NCBI GenBank assembly: GCA_009760855.2
Contig: WPIO01000016.1
Coordinates: forward strand, 4,485,001-4,549,000
Direction: 5' to 3'
Origin: Cristatella mucedo
Taxonomy: Eukaryota > Bryozoa > Phylactolaemata > Cristatellidae
Length of the DNA stretch: 64,000 nt
Both the position numbers and the translations under genes were made by a program. Below the pieces are notes generated by a model that searched no databases, was not told the DNA's origin, and saw only the letters and a list, made by a program, of their open reading frames with translations. Positions 29,340 to 40,599 of this stretch are shown here, one piece after another (the first letter of the stretch is position 1; the number at the start of each line of letters is the position of its first letter).

Positions 29340-30150
29340 CGGACAAATCGGTGGAATCTTTGCCTTTCAATTATGAACGGCGCCGGGGACGGCGTGCGTC
29401 TGTGCTGCCGTCTGTCTCGCCGAGTGCCAGGAGGAGGAGCTGCCCCCTCGGCTTTCTTTCAAATTTTGTGCAAATTCGCTGAGTATAGTCGCAAGGCCGC
29501 TCGGCTTCGCCCCCCCCCTGCTGCTCGCAGGAGCTCTGGTCTTCATTCTCGCCAACCGCCTGAGGTTCGAGCCACTGCATGTCCGTAGCAGTCTCCTACG
29601 AATCGTGAAGCATTTGGAGCATTTGTCCCTATTCCATTTTGTCAGGAGCAGCCGTTGCACCTCAGGTTGAAGAGCAGCTGCCTCGTTAGTATGTATAGGT
29701 ATATGTATCAGATGTATATTTTTATTATGACGGGGATGCCACAATGACGAAGTATTTTACAGGGTGGCAAACTGACGCTATCGTGTATTTTATCGAGCTC
29801 AAATACATTCTAAATGTAAATTTGATATCCAGTACTTGCATCACAGCATTCCTTAAGCCGGACAAGAACTATCGGTCTCCGGATGGTTACTTCTGAAAAT
29901 ACTATAGCATGCACTAATAGTAGAAGCCGTAATATGCAAAACTAGTTTAAAATTCGTGGGGAGACTCCAACTTTGCTTTGGAAGGCGAGCGCGAGTAGCG
30001 GCTGACGTAGTGGTTAGGCTCAATCCAACTAACTAATTAATGCCCAATCCCAAGTTCATCCTTGAATGTTTCAAAATCCTTATTCAAGGAAAATTATTTT
30101 CAAAATCAGGTTAAAATTCGTGTGATACCGAAACTATTGAAAAACGTGTC
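29340..30150. other. 3' flank of the NSP-like gene
   Basis: Presumed 3' UTR then intergenic DNA; no clear polyadenylation signal. Confidence 0.45.
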
Positions 30151-30154
30151 TAGT

Positions 30155-30318
30155 CGGGATTGCAGAGGTGGTAAGATGCTAGCTCTTCACCACCGAGGTT
30201 GTGGTTTCGAATCCTGCTGTTAGTGATTCTTTATTGCCAACTGTAAGTGGTGTGTTAGCCATTAAGGCTGTTCTGCCGCCACTCAAAAAAATTGAGGCCG
30301 TTGTATCAGCCAATATTT
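30155..30318 (+). mobile_element. SINE A
   Basis: gtggtaagatgctagctctt head, ggtttcgaatcc B box, gccattaaggct hairpin, and gaggccgttgtatcagc. Confidence 0.72.
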
Positions 30319-30424
30319 TATCATGATATACAATATGAAATTTTTAAGTATGACTGAATGTTCTAGCTACCTATACAAATTAGCAAATTGTCACCCCTGA
30401 TATTTTTTACGTGACACCCATTGG

Positions 30425-30580
30425 CCCCTGAGACTTAGCCCAGGGGTAAGCTCTTCACGAGCCACGTCGTGCATTTGAGTTCTGCAGTGGGCGGTCCTTT
30501 ATTGCCCACCGCAAGCGGCAGACATAGCCTTTGAGGCTCTTATGCCGCAATATAAATGAGGCTGCTGAATCAGCTAACTA
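30425..30580 (+). mobile_element. SINE A
   Basis: cccaggggtaagctcttcac head, diverged B box gcatttgagttct, agcctttgaggct hairpin, gaggctgctgaatcagctaa. Confidence 0.7.
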
Positions 30581-30919
30581 TCGTAGGTATACATACCATT
30601 GTAGTAGCGCTATAAGCACAACGCCAATGTGACGTCAGCGACCTGTATTCACGGTACTCGCACGTACTTGCATTCAAAACAAAACAGGTTGACTAGCGAG
30701 AGTACTCACAATTAAACAAAGACCGCGCAGGTAGGAGCCGATAACTGCAACACTAAGACTTAGCCGCATTTGCTCACCGACCTGCCGGTCGTCGCTAGGA
30801 CTGGCCGAGTCCCGGTTTCGAACCAACATGCAACTGATCATTTCCAAAGACAAAGACAGAGAGGCTCGGGACTTTACGTACGTCGATGCAGTCGAATGGT
30901 GCGAGCACGAACAAAAAAT

Positions 30920-31083
30920 CCTATCTGATTTAACAGCCTCTTTGTATAGCGACAGAAGAGCCTTTACGGCTGCCACCACCGCTTGCAGTGGCGATAAAGG
31001 ATCGACCATCGCAGGATTCGAGCCCCCCACCTCGGGGCCGAGGTCGTGAAAAGCAACCGCCTGACCTAGTGAGCCGTGACAGC
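30920..31083 (-). mobile_element. SINE A, palindrome subfamily
   Basis: Reverse orientation: ctgatttaacagcctctttg, then gcctttacggctgccaccac, ggattcgagccc (B box) and cctagtgagccgtgac at the 5' end. Confidence 0.85.
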
Positions 31084-31561
31084 TCACTAGCCCAAGCATA
31101 TCAACAACCGACAGGTAAGTGAGCACATTAACCGACATGAGGTGTTGACAATGCGTTTTAAACGCTGAGTGTTGCCTTTTATTGAGTAAACGCCAATGCA
31201 CGAATGTATTTTCCGAACCAGTTACGGAGTACACGTAAGGTCATGTTCTTTTAACAATCTTTACCCAATAGGCTCGTACAGCTGCTGCAGCTGCCGCCGC
31301 CGCGTTGATCGCGAGCATGAGCTCGATGCGCCCACAATCGGCCATTGCTCTCATTACAAAGAGACGAGAAGCACTCATTTCGCAAATCGCCGCATCGGAC
31401 GATTGGAGCCTACTAGAGCTCTAGAGAAATGTCCTACACCAAAGCGAATTTTCGAAGTCCAGGCATGGTGGTCAAAAGATGGATGAGCCGCTGGCGACAC
31501 AAAACGCCTCCATGCAATCTTCATCGCAGCGTGTGAAGATCAGCCCGACCAGGACCGGCGC

Positions 31562-31734
31562 TCACCGCTGATGGCACACTAGGTAAGGCGGTTGCTTTCA
31601 CGACCTCGGTCCCGAGGTCGTGGGTTCGATTCCTGTGGTGGGCAATTCTTTATCGCCACTGCAAGCGGTGGTGATAGCCGTAAAGGCTCTTCTGTCGCTA
31701 TACAAAAAGAGGCTGTTTAATCAGCTAGGATTTA
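31562..31734 (+). mobile_element. SINE A, full length, palindrome subfamily
   Basis: tRNA-like head with an A box (tggcacactaggtaagg) and a perfect B box (ggttcgattcc). The palindrome cacgacctcgg/ccgaggtcgtg sits between them. The body has gccactgcaagcggtgg and agccgtaaaggct hairpins and ends gctgtttaatcagctagga. Confidence 0.88.
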
Positions 31735-31961
31735 GGTTGACAGGCAGAGGTCAAAGAGCCAAGGTCAGAGAGTCAAGGTCATAAACTTCGCAAATGATTC
31801 AGAAACTCGTCGACAAGCTCGGAGCTCTGGTGTCGTGAGTAGCAAGAGGCGAAACTTGATACGGGTAAGCCGAACGTTGCCTGAGACATTCAACGGCCAT
31901 GCGGATAATTCCGAACTGCTCCCCGTTAGCACTAGCCACCTCACCGATGAGTGGGGAGGGG

Positions 31962-31991
31962 AGGAGAGGAGAGGAGAGGGGAGGGGAGGGG
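31962..31991 (+). repeat. (GGGGA/GGAGA)n G-rich repeat
   Basis: Pentanucleotide units gagga and gaggg in a purine-only run. Confidence 0.9.
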
Positions 31992-32091
31992 GGCACAAAC
32001 CACAACGATATGCGAATAGACGCTGCGTTGTCATCGACCGAGCTCGGAGAGTGTGCTAAGCACTCAGACAACTTATCGCAGCATTTGAGCG

Positions 32092-32152
32092 AAGGAGAGA
32101 GAGAGGGGAGAGAGAGGGAGAGAGAGAGGGAGAGAGAGAGAGAGAGAGAGAG

Positions 32153-32191
<39 letters not shown>

Positions 32192-32249
32192 ATGGATAGA
32201 GAGGGAAGAGGGAGAGAGAGAGAGAGAGTGGGAGAGAGAGTGGGAGAGA

Positions 32250-32298
<49 letters not shown>
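32092..32298 (+). repeat. Compound (GA)n-(CA)n-(GA)n
   Basis: GA to 32151, CA to 32190, then GA with GTGG interruptions to 32298. Confidence 0.97.
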
Positions 32299-32300
<2 letters not shown>

Positions 32301-32814
32301 CGAGGAAAGAAAATGCCGTATCATACTCTGGAGGTGACGCGCGACATTCCGAAGCAAAAATCTTGACTCTTTAGAGCCTTTTGCTTCGGGTGTCGCGGCG
32401 GTACTCAACCTGTGGGTCGCGACCTCTTTAGGGGTCGAACGACGCTTTCACGGGGGGGGGGCCACCTAAGACCATCGAAAAACACGCACTTGCCACATTT
32501 CGCACACAGTAATTGTAGGGTTGGGGGTCGCCACAACGTGGGGAACTGTATTAAAGGGTAGCGGAGGCGGCATTAGGAAGGTTGAGAACCTCTGAGCTGC
32601 CAGAGAGGCTACCCATTTCGATCGACCGGAAGCACGACGGCCGACGGCGCAAGGATTCCGTTGGAGCCCTGGTGAATAAATATTCGCGAATAGGACGCGG
32701 ACGGGTGAGTTTTCCGACGGGCAAACGCCGGTCAAAATTGACGCACTCTACAAAAGTGGTACCGCTGTAGTCACTTGCTAAATGGCCGAAAAAAGTGTCG
32801 CGGCAACTGAGCAG

Positions 32815-32915
32815 TATAATATTACTACTACTACTACTAATAATAATAATAATAATACATTTTATAGAGCACCCTCAGAGAACTCAATCTCTTTCTAGGC
32901 TCTTCACATTTATGT
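32815..32915 (-). mobile_element. LINE 3' end fragment
   Basis: (ACT)n/(AAT)n followed by agagcaccctcagagaac and caatctctttctaggctct, the reverse complement of the family 1 3' end. Confidence 0.75.
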
Positions 32916-33018
32916 ATGTACACTCTTTGCAGCCAATCCACTTGTGTCGCTTAGGCACTGCGGCAGTGAATTGAATCCGCTTGGACAGCTGCCGGCCGGA
33001 TGGATGCGTTCGGTCGGG

Positions 33019-33200
33019 CGTCGTGATGGCACATCGAGTAAGGCGGTTGCTTTCACGATCTTGGTCCCGAGGTCGTGGGTTCGATTCCTGCGGTAGGCGA
33101 TTATTTATCGCCACTGCAAGCGGTGGTGATAGCCGTAAAGGCTCTTCTGTCGCTATACAAAAAGAGGCTGTTAAATCAGCTAGGATTTATTTTATTTATT
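33019..33200 (+). mobile_element. SINE A, full length, palindrome subfamily
   Basis: Near-identical to the 31.56-kb copy from tgatggcacat to cagctaggattta; ends in a TTTA-rich tail. The head palindrome has one change (cacgatcttgg). Confidence 0.88.
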
Positions 33201-34211
33201 TGGGGGCGGGCCTCTCCAGTCTGCGGTCCACCAGCTGGGTGTGCCGCAGACAGGAGCTTCGGGCGTTAGATTGATTGTTCGCCGGCTTCTGATTCTGTGG
33301 AAGGGGGACTTTGGCTCGTTGTGTCTAACCTTGGTGGGCGAGCTGCGACGCGAGGTGGGTGGGTGGAGAGCGGCCGTTGCGCTGCGAGCGGTCGCGAGGA
33401 GAAAGTACACTCCTACGCTAAAGCGCCGATGTGCTGATGCGTCGTCGCTAGTGTGGCGGCCGTGCTGAATTTCACACTCCACACTGTTCAGATTCAACTG
33501 GCCGCGAGTGGGACGTTCCTCCTGTACACGCGTATACGCCATAGGTCAGACCCCGGCCATAGCCGGTGACCCTTAACGCGTTATAGCCGTCCTGTGTCGC
33601 AGCCGACCAAGCCGAAGCGTCAAGGGTACAAATGTGCTGCGAGCCTTTTCGACGCGTCCTTTTGCTTTGCTCGGCCATTTGCCCAGACCGAAGCATCAAC
33701 AGCAGTCAGGTCTACCAGTTCATTCACACTTGCAACCGTTTCTGTATAACGACGAGCAGGGGATGTTTACTGAGCGGAGCGAACCTGGTTATAAAGCAGC
33801 GAAGCGAAAACATTGCCGGTGCACTCACACGGCGACTGAAAAGGCACTGGGCCACAAGGAGACTTCCCAAAAACATTCCGCAGACTCTCCTGTTCATTAG
33901 AGACGGCAGAGACAAGATGAGAGGCCGCATAGTCACGGGGCCGCCAGCAAAGTCAACACGCTGTGCAATCGCTGCTGCCACAGTCGCCGGACCTCCGGTA
34001 ACAAACATTCCACTCGAATGGCTGCACGGGTAAATAATGGCGGCTCGGGCGCCGCCCCTCGTGGATCCGTGGAGCCTCCGGGAGCCACGCGGGCGAGCGC
34101 AAAGGCGAGCGCCACCTCGTGGCTATCGAGATCGCTCCGTTCGGGATTCTCCGTGCTTCCTCTCCAATGCCGATGGCTCGTGTGCACGTCGCGACGCCTC
34201 TGCCGTAGAGC
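33201..34211. other. No recognisable feature
   Basis: Moderately GC-rich with overlapping short ORFs on both strands and no conserved motif. Confidence 0.4.
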
Positions 34212-34358
34212 ATAATGCCGAGCTGGTTTGGTCTAGCCGGTAAGGGGCTCGCCCCGACCAAGGTCTGACCGAGGTCGTGGGCTCGAGCCCCGAGGCACAT
34301 GTGAAGCGCCTGAATAGAGATTAAGTTCTCTTGGGGCGCTATATAAATGAATTATATA
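34212..34358 (+). mobile_element. SINE B, full length
   Basis: gccgagctggtttggtctag head, gtgggctcgagcccc B-box region, gcgcctgaatagagattaag, gggcgctatataaatgaatt tail. Confidence 0.85.
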
Positions 34359-34927
34359 ACCGCAACGCACCGAACGCTGCGACCGAGAAGCGACGGCAAA
34401 CGGAGCGACGTCTGCCGCGTCGCTACCGGCTGCCTGTCCTGCAATTAAATATGCTGCTTCGACGAAGCGATTCGTCGGCGAACGTCCGGCTGCTCTCTGG
34501 CTAGTAAGCTGGCGATCTGCAATCGGTGAGTCGTCCTCCCAACGGTATGAATAGTAAAAGGACGCCGAACTAGAAAGAGCAAGTTGGAAGTTCCGCCAGA
34601 CTAAGGGCCCTGGGAACATGATCAGTAAATCAAAACGTGCATCCAAGGCTGGAAAGGAGCTTTAAAATTGGAGGCCTAGTAGCAAGCACCGCCGAAGCTC
34701 GCCGACGTGCCCCGATACCGGGCAGAGCGGTGGTAAACAGAGCACAACCGGAGAGCCTCACACTGAGATCTGCACTTCTGGCTACTGTCAAACAGAAAGG
34801 CATGATGTTGCAAACAGCCTGCTTTTAACACAAGATGACTCTCGAGGGATCGGGCACGAGACCGGCTTGATATGCGACAAGACACGCACATACGAACCAG
34901 CACGCACAGTATGAATATTGCTAAGAA

Positions 34928-35095
34928 AAACTAAAATAAGACATATATTTGGCGCCCTCAGAGAACTAAATCTCTCTCTTGGCACTACTTATGCTGATAG
35001 GGAAGTATGTCGATACGGTTAGTGATAACATGCGCAGTGTCAGCATGCATTAGCGAACAAAGGGCAATAACCACGGACCCAGCAAGCAAATGCTA
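34928..35095 (-). mobile_element. LINE 3' end fragment
   Basis: Contains ggcgccctcagagaac, aaatctctctcttggc and the cagtgtcagcatgcat stretch of the family 3' UTR in reverse orientation. Confidence 0.65.
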
Positions 35096-35139
35096 TGAGC
35101 AAATGCATACGCATTTTTAGCAAATTACATAATATTATA

Positions 35140-35505
35140 ACGCCTTTAGTTCAAATGCTCCCAAAGCCTGAAGCTCACTTCCGACTGGCGTTATGACGTC
35201 CCTTGACTAGATTTAAAAAGAAGCTAAAAACGCATACATTTATTAACCAGAGCATTTACTGGGTCCTTGCGATTCATGTGTGTTTACGAGTGCTGACACT
35301 GTGCATGCTGCCACTAACCATATTTGCATGCTGAACCTATGCATGTCACCTCTAACCCATGTTATGCCTGTTGACATTGAGCATGCTACCATTTACCATT
35401 CGCTAATGCATACTTTGTAGCAAATGTAAAGTATCTAGAAAGAGATTAAGTTATCTGAGGGAGCTGCACAAATGTATTATTATTATAATTATTATAGCTT
35501 TTTTT
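35140..35505 (+). mobile_element. LINE family 1 3' fragment
   Basis: Begins with a SYAPKA-like relic (caaatgctcccaaagcctg). It continues through the 3' UTR (gctgacactgtgcatgctgc) to the gcaaatgtaaag box and (ATT)n. Confidence 0.75.
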
Positions 35506-35960
35506 AATGCCTTCAAGTCAGGGGATGCCGTGACGTAAGTCGGAAGTGAGTTCTAGGCTTTGAAATCATCCGAGCTAGAGGCACGGTCTCCAAAATATTT
35601 GAGGTGGATTCAAGGTAAAGCTAAACGACTTGAATAAGAAGAGCACGCGATACGATCCGTGGCCTGATTGGGAAGTAGTTCGGACAGGTTAAGTTTGCAG
35701 CACAAGTTAGGTTACAAGATAGATTGGAGAAAGAGAGCAGGAGCAAAAACAATTAAGGGACCTAAAAGAGAGTTGACGTCACGTTGAAGTCGACGCTGCT
35801 TGATGGGAAGCTAGTGCAGGTCGGTGAGATGTGGCTTTGTGGCAACTGCGATGTTCACTAGCAAAAGTCTGACGTGCGATGAAAGCGGATGACAAATAGA
35901 AAAACGCTGTGATTAGGAGACGAGAAGAGTATAAGGAAACTTCGAGTATGGAAAATAGAA
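35500..35960 (-). mobile_element. LINE family 1 fragment
   Basis: Parallel to 58.66-59.0 kb: tcaagtcaggggatgccgtg, an acggtctccaaaatatttga segment, and gtgcaggtcggtgagatgtgg. It meets the preceding plus-strand LINE tail head to head. Confidence 0.7.
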
Positions 35961-36097
35961 GCGCGGCAAAGCCGCGGTCCCACTTACTTGAACGCGAGAG
36001 TAACTTCGGGCAATAATTACACCTGGCTGTTTATAAACCACCTAATATGCACAGCTGCTCAGCAGCCATTCGAGTGTGACTTGTAGTGCTACCCAAA

Positions 36098-36270
36098 AAA
36101 ATACGACCTGATTTAATAGCTTCTTTTGTATAGCGACAGAAAAGCCTTTACGGCTATCACCATCGCCATCAGCGGCAACACAGGATCGTCCACAGTAGGA
36201 TTCGAACCCACGACCTCGTTACCGAGTTCGTCAAAAAAACCACTATGACTATTTTGCCATCACGGCTCAC
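36098..36270 (-). mobile_element. SINE A, palindrome subfamily
   Basis: Reverse orientation: gatttaatagcttcttttgt, then gcctttacggctatcaccat, and aggattcgaacccacgacc. A decayed palindrome (cgacctcg/cgagttcg) and gccatcacggctcac complete it. Confidence 0.82.
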
Positions 36271-36635
36271 CACCGAACTCGTACGCTCATTGTCGACGTC
36301 TGAACAATTTAAATCCTTCCCGCCGGATCTAGTTCAGGCAATTAAACTTGTGCATATCATTGACCGGGACGTAACGTGACCCTTTTATTGATCACTTTCG
36401 GCACCCTTTTCCAGATAGTTTTACCTTGCTTTCTAATCAGCGACCAGACTTAAATACGAGACCGTGGCCAGGATTTTTCTAAGGGGTTGAACTTGATCTT
36501 ACATGAGCATAATCGGAAGTCAACAGTGTGGTGTCAATCAAATAGCGGCGCGACCGAGAGTGGACGCTTGCTTCTGACTCACTAACCCTAATTTAAGTGA
36601 AGCTACAAATGGCCAGTTCTATTTCAAATAAATAA

Positions 36636-36795
36636 TTATAATTCATTTGTATAGCGCCCAAAGAGAGAGCTCAATCTCTACTCAGGTGTATCGTATATGC
36701 CACGGGGTTCGAACCTACAACTTCGGCTATCAAATACATTCACCTTGACCTAGGTTGGGGCGAGCACCTTAACCACTGAGCCAAACCAGCGCGAC
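36636..36795 (-). mobile_element. SINE B
   Basis: aattcatttgtatagcgccc, ggggttcgaacctacaactt and ccactgagccaaaccagcgc in reverse; a short insertion lies in the head. Confidence 0.8.
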
Positions 36796-36799
36796 ATCA

Positions 36800-37655
36800 A
36801 TAGATATGCAACAGAGAGTGGGCGCATACTGTGGATCTACTCGCAATTTAAGTAAAGCGGCCGAGCGGTTGAGTCGCTGATGCTGTATTACAGACGGCGT
36901 ATTCTTATTTCGGGAAGCTGTACCGCGGATCAGGAGTTTTATTAGATGGCAGGGCTGGCATAGTTACCAATATACTTTTACAAAATAGTGGGTCTTCATC
37001 AGGAAGACTTAGCGGTGAGCATTCGTCAACGGTCTGCGGCAGCGTGCAGACGAGCTATTGCTCATTTAGCTGCACACAATGCAGGCCAGAGCGACCGGCG
37101 CGGGGTCGACTGACTGTTGCTGATACCCATAGTCGCGCCCAGGTTAAGGCCAGTATGAAAAAGGTCACGTGCTGGTCTTTCAGTGCCCCAGAGGGGAAGT
37201 CAACCTGACTGGACGCAAGAAATCGAAAGAAGAAGCAGCAGAAATCCCGCCAATCATCAGCAAGTCATCAGCCGCTCGCAGCGTTCCGTCGGCTCCGTCT
37301 CTCTTAGCACTTGTCCTTTTAGCACTTGGACGTGGTGAAGTTTCGCACGTCACCGCAGAGCCGCCATGTCAACTGAGGCTCTTTAATCAGCAAACACTTT
37401 ACATTGAGAACTGACACGCTGCCTTCAAGCTTCCACGAATCGGCTAGAAAGACATTTGGCTCTATTGAGGCGCTAAGCCGAATGCTTTACTCGCTCGACG
37501 ACGTCGGCGTTATCCAAAGGGATACAGATGTAGGTCCGGGAGACCGCGGAGAAGGATGCGACTCTGCGCGATGTAATGTAACGTGCGCATGTAGCCGTCT
37601 GTAGCTCCGAACTCCCCGAGGACTAAACTGCAGTCACCCTGCGGAGCTTTCTGCG
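36800..37655. other. No recognisable feature
   Basis: Unique-looking sequence between a SINE B and the GC-rich inverted repeat. Confidence 0.4.
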
Positions 37656-37659
37656 TCGC

Positions 37660-37715
37660 ACTCGCGGCGGCCCAGGCGGCTTGCGGTGCGCGCGCCGCCT
37701 GGGCCGCCAACGAGT
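37660..37715. repeat. GC-rich inverted repeat, 13-nt loop
   Basis: Arms 37666-37680 (ggcggcccaggcggc) and 37694-37708 are exact; actcg/cgagt extends the stem beyond a small bulge. Confidence 0.92.
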
Positions 37716-37734
37716 TCTCACCTCGTGCAACGAA

Positions 37735-38085
37735 GTGAAAGAGTGAGAAGCATGGCCGAATAAGGAGGCAAGTCGGCGACGCGACGGAAGCGGCGGCGGT
37801 AGCGTGGACGGCTGCAGAGCACGTGCCAGTCGGCAGCGGGAGAGAGCGAGTGTCGCTGCGCAAGTAAGAATTGCATGCGTGCGTGAGTTCCGCAGTCAAG
37901 GACCTGCAGAGCAAAAGGTTGCGTCGTGCACCGTCGTGCACCGAAGGAATGGAACGGCTAATTTATTGTCCGTCCATAGACGACGCCAGGGCACGAAGAA
38001 GAGGCTGCAACTGGCCGAGCGTCTGCTCAGCCTCGGTGTGACGCAGCCAAGCCACGGCGGGCCTCGTTGCTCAGAGTGAGAATTT
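37735..38085 (-). mobile_element. LINE family 2 relic
   Basis: Shares tcaaggacctgcagagcaa, ggaatggaacggctaattta and the ctgaaactgg-type segment with the 40.6-41.5 kb copy. An unrelated GC-rich stretch (37780-37870) lies inside it. Confidence 0.55.
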
Positions 38086-38489
38086 CGGTGTTTATTATCA
38101 GTTGATCTACAGGACGCCATCGTAGTTCCGTTAGCAAGAGACGCGTGGCTGAAGGCGCTGTACAGAATTGTTCTTTCTTCTTCAAGCAAAGACGACCTCG
38201 GGGCTCTCTTTTCAGATTTATTGGCGTCGGCCGCTGGAGACGGTTAAGCCGCCGCTAGACAAGCTGCCAGAATAGCGGAACCGTCCAACCGACGTTCTGC
38301 GTCGGCTACTTTCTGCCGGTCGATGCATTCTGGCGATATTGAGTCTTAAGCCGGTTTTACGCGGCGAGTCTTCCTTCCTACCCACGGGGCTAGAGTCTGT
38401 AGTGTAGCAGGGCGTGATTCAAGACTCGGGATGACGCAGCCAACGACCAATCAAATAGGCAACGTCGACGGCACGCCTTCTTCGTTGCT

Positions 38490-38936
38490 TTGAAAAGCTT
38501 GGCGGACGACTCGACTGAAAAATCATTACCGAGTTCCACGAAAGTTCCCGTTTATGGAAATATACGGGCTAAAAACCAGAATGCGAGGCGGCGGGCGATA
38601 AAAGCAGTCGCGGAAGGTAAGAATTCAATGGGACGTGCATCGAACAGGGCCATTTCCCACATCCCTAACAAAAGCAGTTTTCCAGCGAACGCCCAGCGGG
38701 CTGAGCGGGTAAAAAAGCAAGAGTTAGAGGAAGACCGACCGTGTAGGATTCCTACAAAAAGGAAGATCGAAGTAGGACAAAAGTCGTTAGGAAAGAAAAA
38801 CGTAAGAAAGACTCACATCGTAAACCCGGCTTTAGACTCGGGGTTCCAGGTGCTTCCACTTCACTACTCGGGTCGTGGGCTCGAGTCCTGCTGCAACAGA
38901 CAATTCCTTATTGCACACTGCAAGGGGCGGCGATAG
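38490..38936 (+). CDS. Unrecognised Lys/Arg-rich ORF
   Basis: 148 codons; the last 28 lie inside a SINE, so at most the first 120 could be native. The product is strongly basic (RVKKQELEEDR, PTKRKIEVGQK, SLGKKNVRK). A good donor (ggaag|gtaaga) occurs at 38616, so it might be an exon ending there. No family recognised. Confidence 0.2.
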   Translation: MKSLADDSTEKSLPSSTKVPVYGNIRAKNQNARRRAIKAVAEGKNSMGRASNRAISHIPNKSSFPANAQRAERVKKQELEEDRPCRIPTKRKIEVGQKSLGKKNVRKTHIVNPALDSGFQVLPLHYSGRGLESCCNRQFLIAHCKGRR

Positions 38937-39000
38937 CTGTAAAGGCTCTTCAGCCGCTGTATAAATGAGGCTGTTTGATCAGCTGAGCTTCGCTTTATGA
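38853..39000 (+). mobile_element. SINE A
   Basis: gggctcgagtcctgctgcaa B-box region, gcgatagctgtaaaggctct and aggctgtttgatcagctgag. An unrelated ORF from 38490 runs into it. Confidence 0.75.
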
Positions 39001-39521
39001 GCATGCAAAAAAAGAATCGTGGCAGTAGTCCCTCAGTAAGACCGCACTTCCGGCGGGCAGTGGATGCCGAACAATTACTTCACATATCCCAAAAGCGCAG
39101 GACGCGCCTCGCTAAGGCGATTGGGCAATACGTTTATTAGTGTTTCGAGTTTTGGACACCGGTCAAGGTCAAGGGTGGAAAAGCAAGGTCCACGAGAGCG
39201 GCGGCGTACAATTTTTCAGCCAGAAGTAACCGGGCAATTTCCACAGCAGCTTTTAGACGCCAGGCAGTACCATTCCAATGTCTCCGTGAAACATCTTTAT
39301 TTTCGCCTGTGATATTCGGCCGGTTAGTACAAGCGAAGGTGTTACATTCAGTGCACGACGACCTCGTGCCGACAGGCTGTTGGGAAGTCGCACGTCTCAG
39401 TATGTTTTTACAGCGAGGCGCCGCAGCGAGTAGCTCAATTGACGGTACCCGGCGGCGTATCCCTTGAGGCACTGGGTGCGTCTTTGACCCACTAGGCACC
39501 GCCGACAAGCACGAGCATCTA

Positions 39522-39580
39522 CGCTAGCTGATTTTATCAGCCTCTTTTTGTACAGCGACACAAGAGCCTTAAAGGCTTCA
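39522..39580 (-). mobile_element. Truncated SINE A joined to a LINE
   Basis: Only the tail (gctgattttatcagcctctt, then gagccttaaaggct) is present; LINE coding sequence starts immediately after. Confidence 0.6.
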
Positions 39581-40005
39581 GGGTTACGTCACTCACTTTT
39601 AGGCCACTTCATTCTTGGGCTCCAGCCTACCTGTCAGATCTTCTCCCCGACCAGGCTAAGCATCGTGCCACGTGGTTTTTGGAATCTAATTGTTTTGTCT
39701 ATACCTCGCACAAACCTCAATCCTTTGGAAACCGTGCCGTTAGTTCGTACGCTCCCAAGGCCTGGAACTCGGGCATCTCCTGATATCCGTCAGGGCATCT
39801 CCTGACTTGACTATCGTGCTGACACTGTGCATGCTGCCACGAACCTTGCATGCTGACCCTGTGCATGTCACCCCTAATCATTATATTCTTATTGTTTATT
39901 AAGCATGGAACCACTTATCGTTCAATTGCGCTTCCTTTGCAGCAAATGTAAAGAGCATAAAACGAGGTTTCCCTGAGGGTGCTATATCTAATGTATTATT
40001 ATTAC
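39580..40005 (+). mobile_element. LINE family 1 3' fragment fused to a SINE tail
   Basis: Reads LTFRPLHSWAPAYLSDLLP-like sequence with frameshifts, then the 3' UTR and an ATT tail at about 39990-40005. Its left edge abuts a truncated minus-strand SINE A. Confidence 0.75.
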
Positions 40006-40599
40006 ATTTTCACGATTTCGCTCGTTTAGCTCCCGTTTTATGTTTGCCCTAATACCGGCTCAGATCTGCTTAGCTGAGACTTTGCGGGTCAGCAGTGTAG
40101 GTGAAGGTCAGGTGCATAATACACGCCAGCAGCATTGGTCGAATACAGAGCGTCTTGCTCCGTCTGGTCAGCACTGCCCCCCCCCCCGTAGGGTCACGCG
40201 CCGTCGGGTGACGTGAACATCTGGCTAGAACGTGACAAGCAGCGAAATCTCGACGGAGCAAAGTTTGTACTGTCACACGCAACTGATAGCGATAGCAAAC
40301 CTGACACTGCAGATCAACGCAGGAAGTGTCTGCCACCGTCAGCTGTCGGAATGATGATGGCAGGTGCCAAAGAATAAGAAATGCCACCGCAGCCGACCGC
40401 TGTTCAGCTAATGAGTAAGCAGTGATGCCGACTTGGGGCAGTAAACGAGCCGGACACTTGTTAGGCATGGGTTAGTATTTCAAGTGTTTCGGTAGCCAGA
40501 CCGCAAAGGCAGTTGTAAACCTCATCTCTGGACCGCCGCAAAAGGGTTCGCCGACCGGCTTCCTACGCGACAAGTCGCCAAACGTCTAGAGATTGCCTG

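Noticed and set aside
31562-31640. tRNA-like sequences with good A and B boxes (this and about 20 others)
   Set aside because: Each is the head of a SINE with a shared body and tail, and the anticodon arm is not canonical; none looks like a functional tRNA gene.
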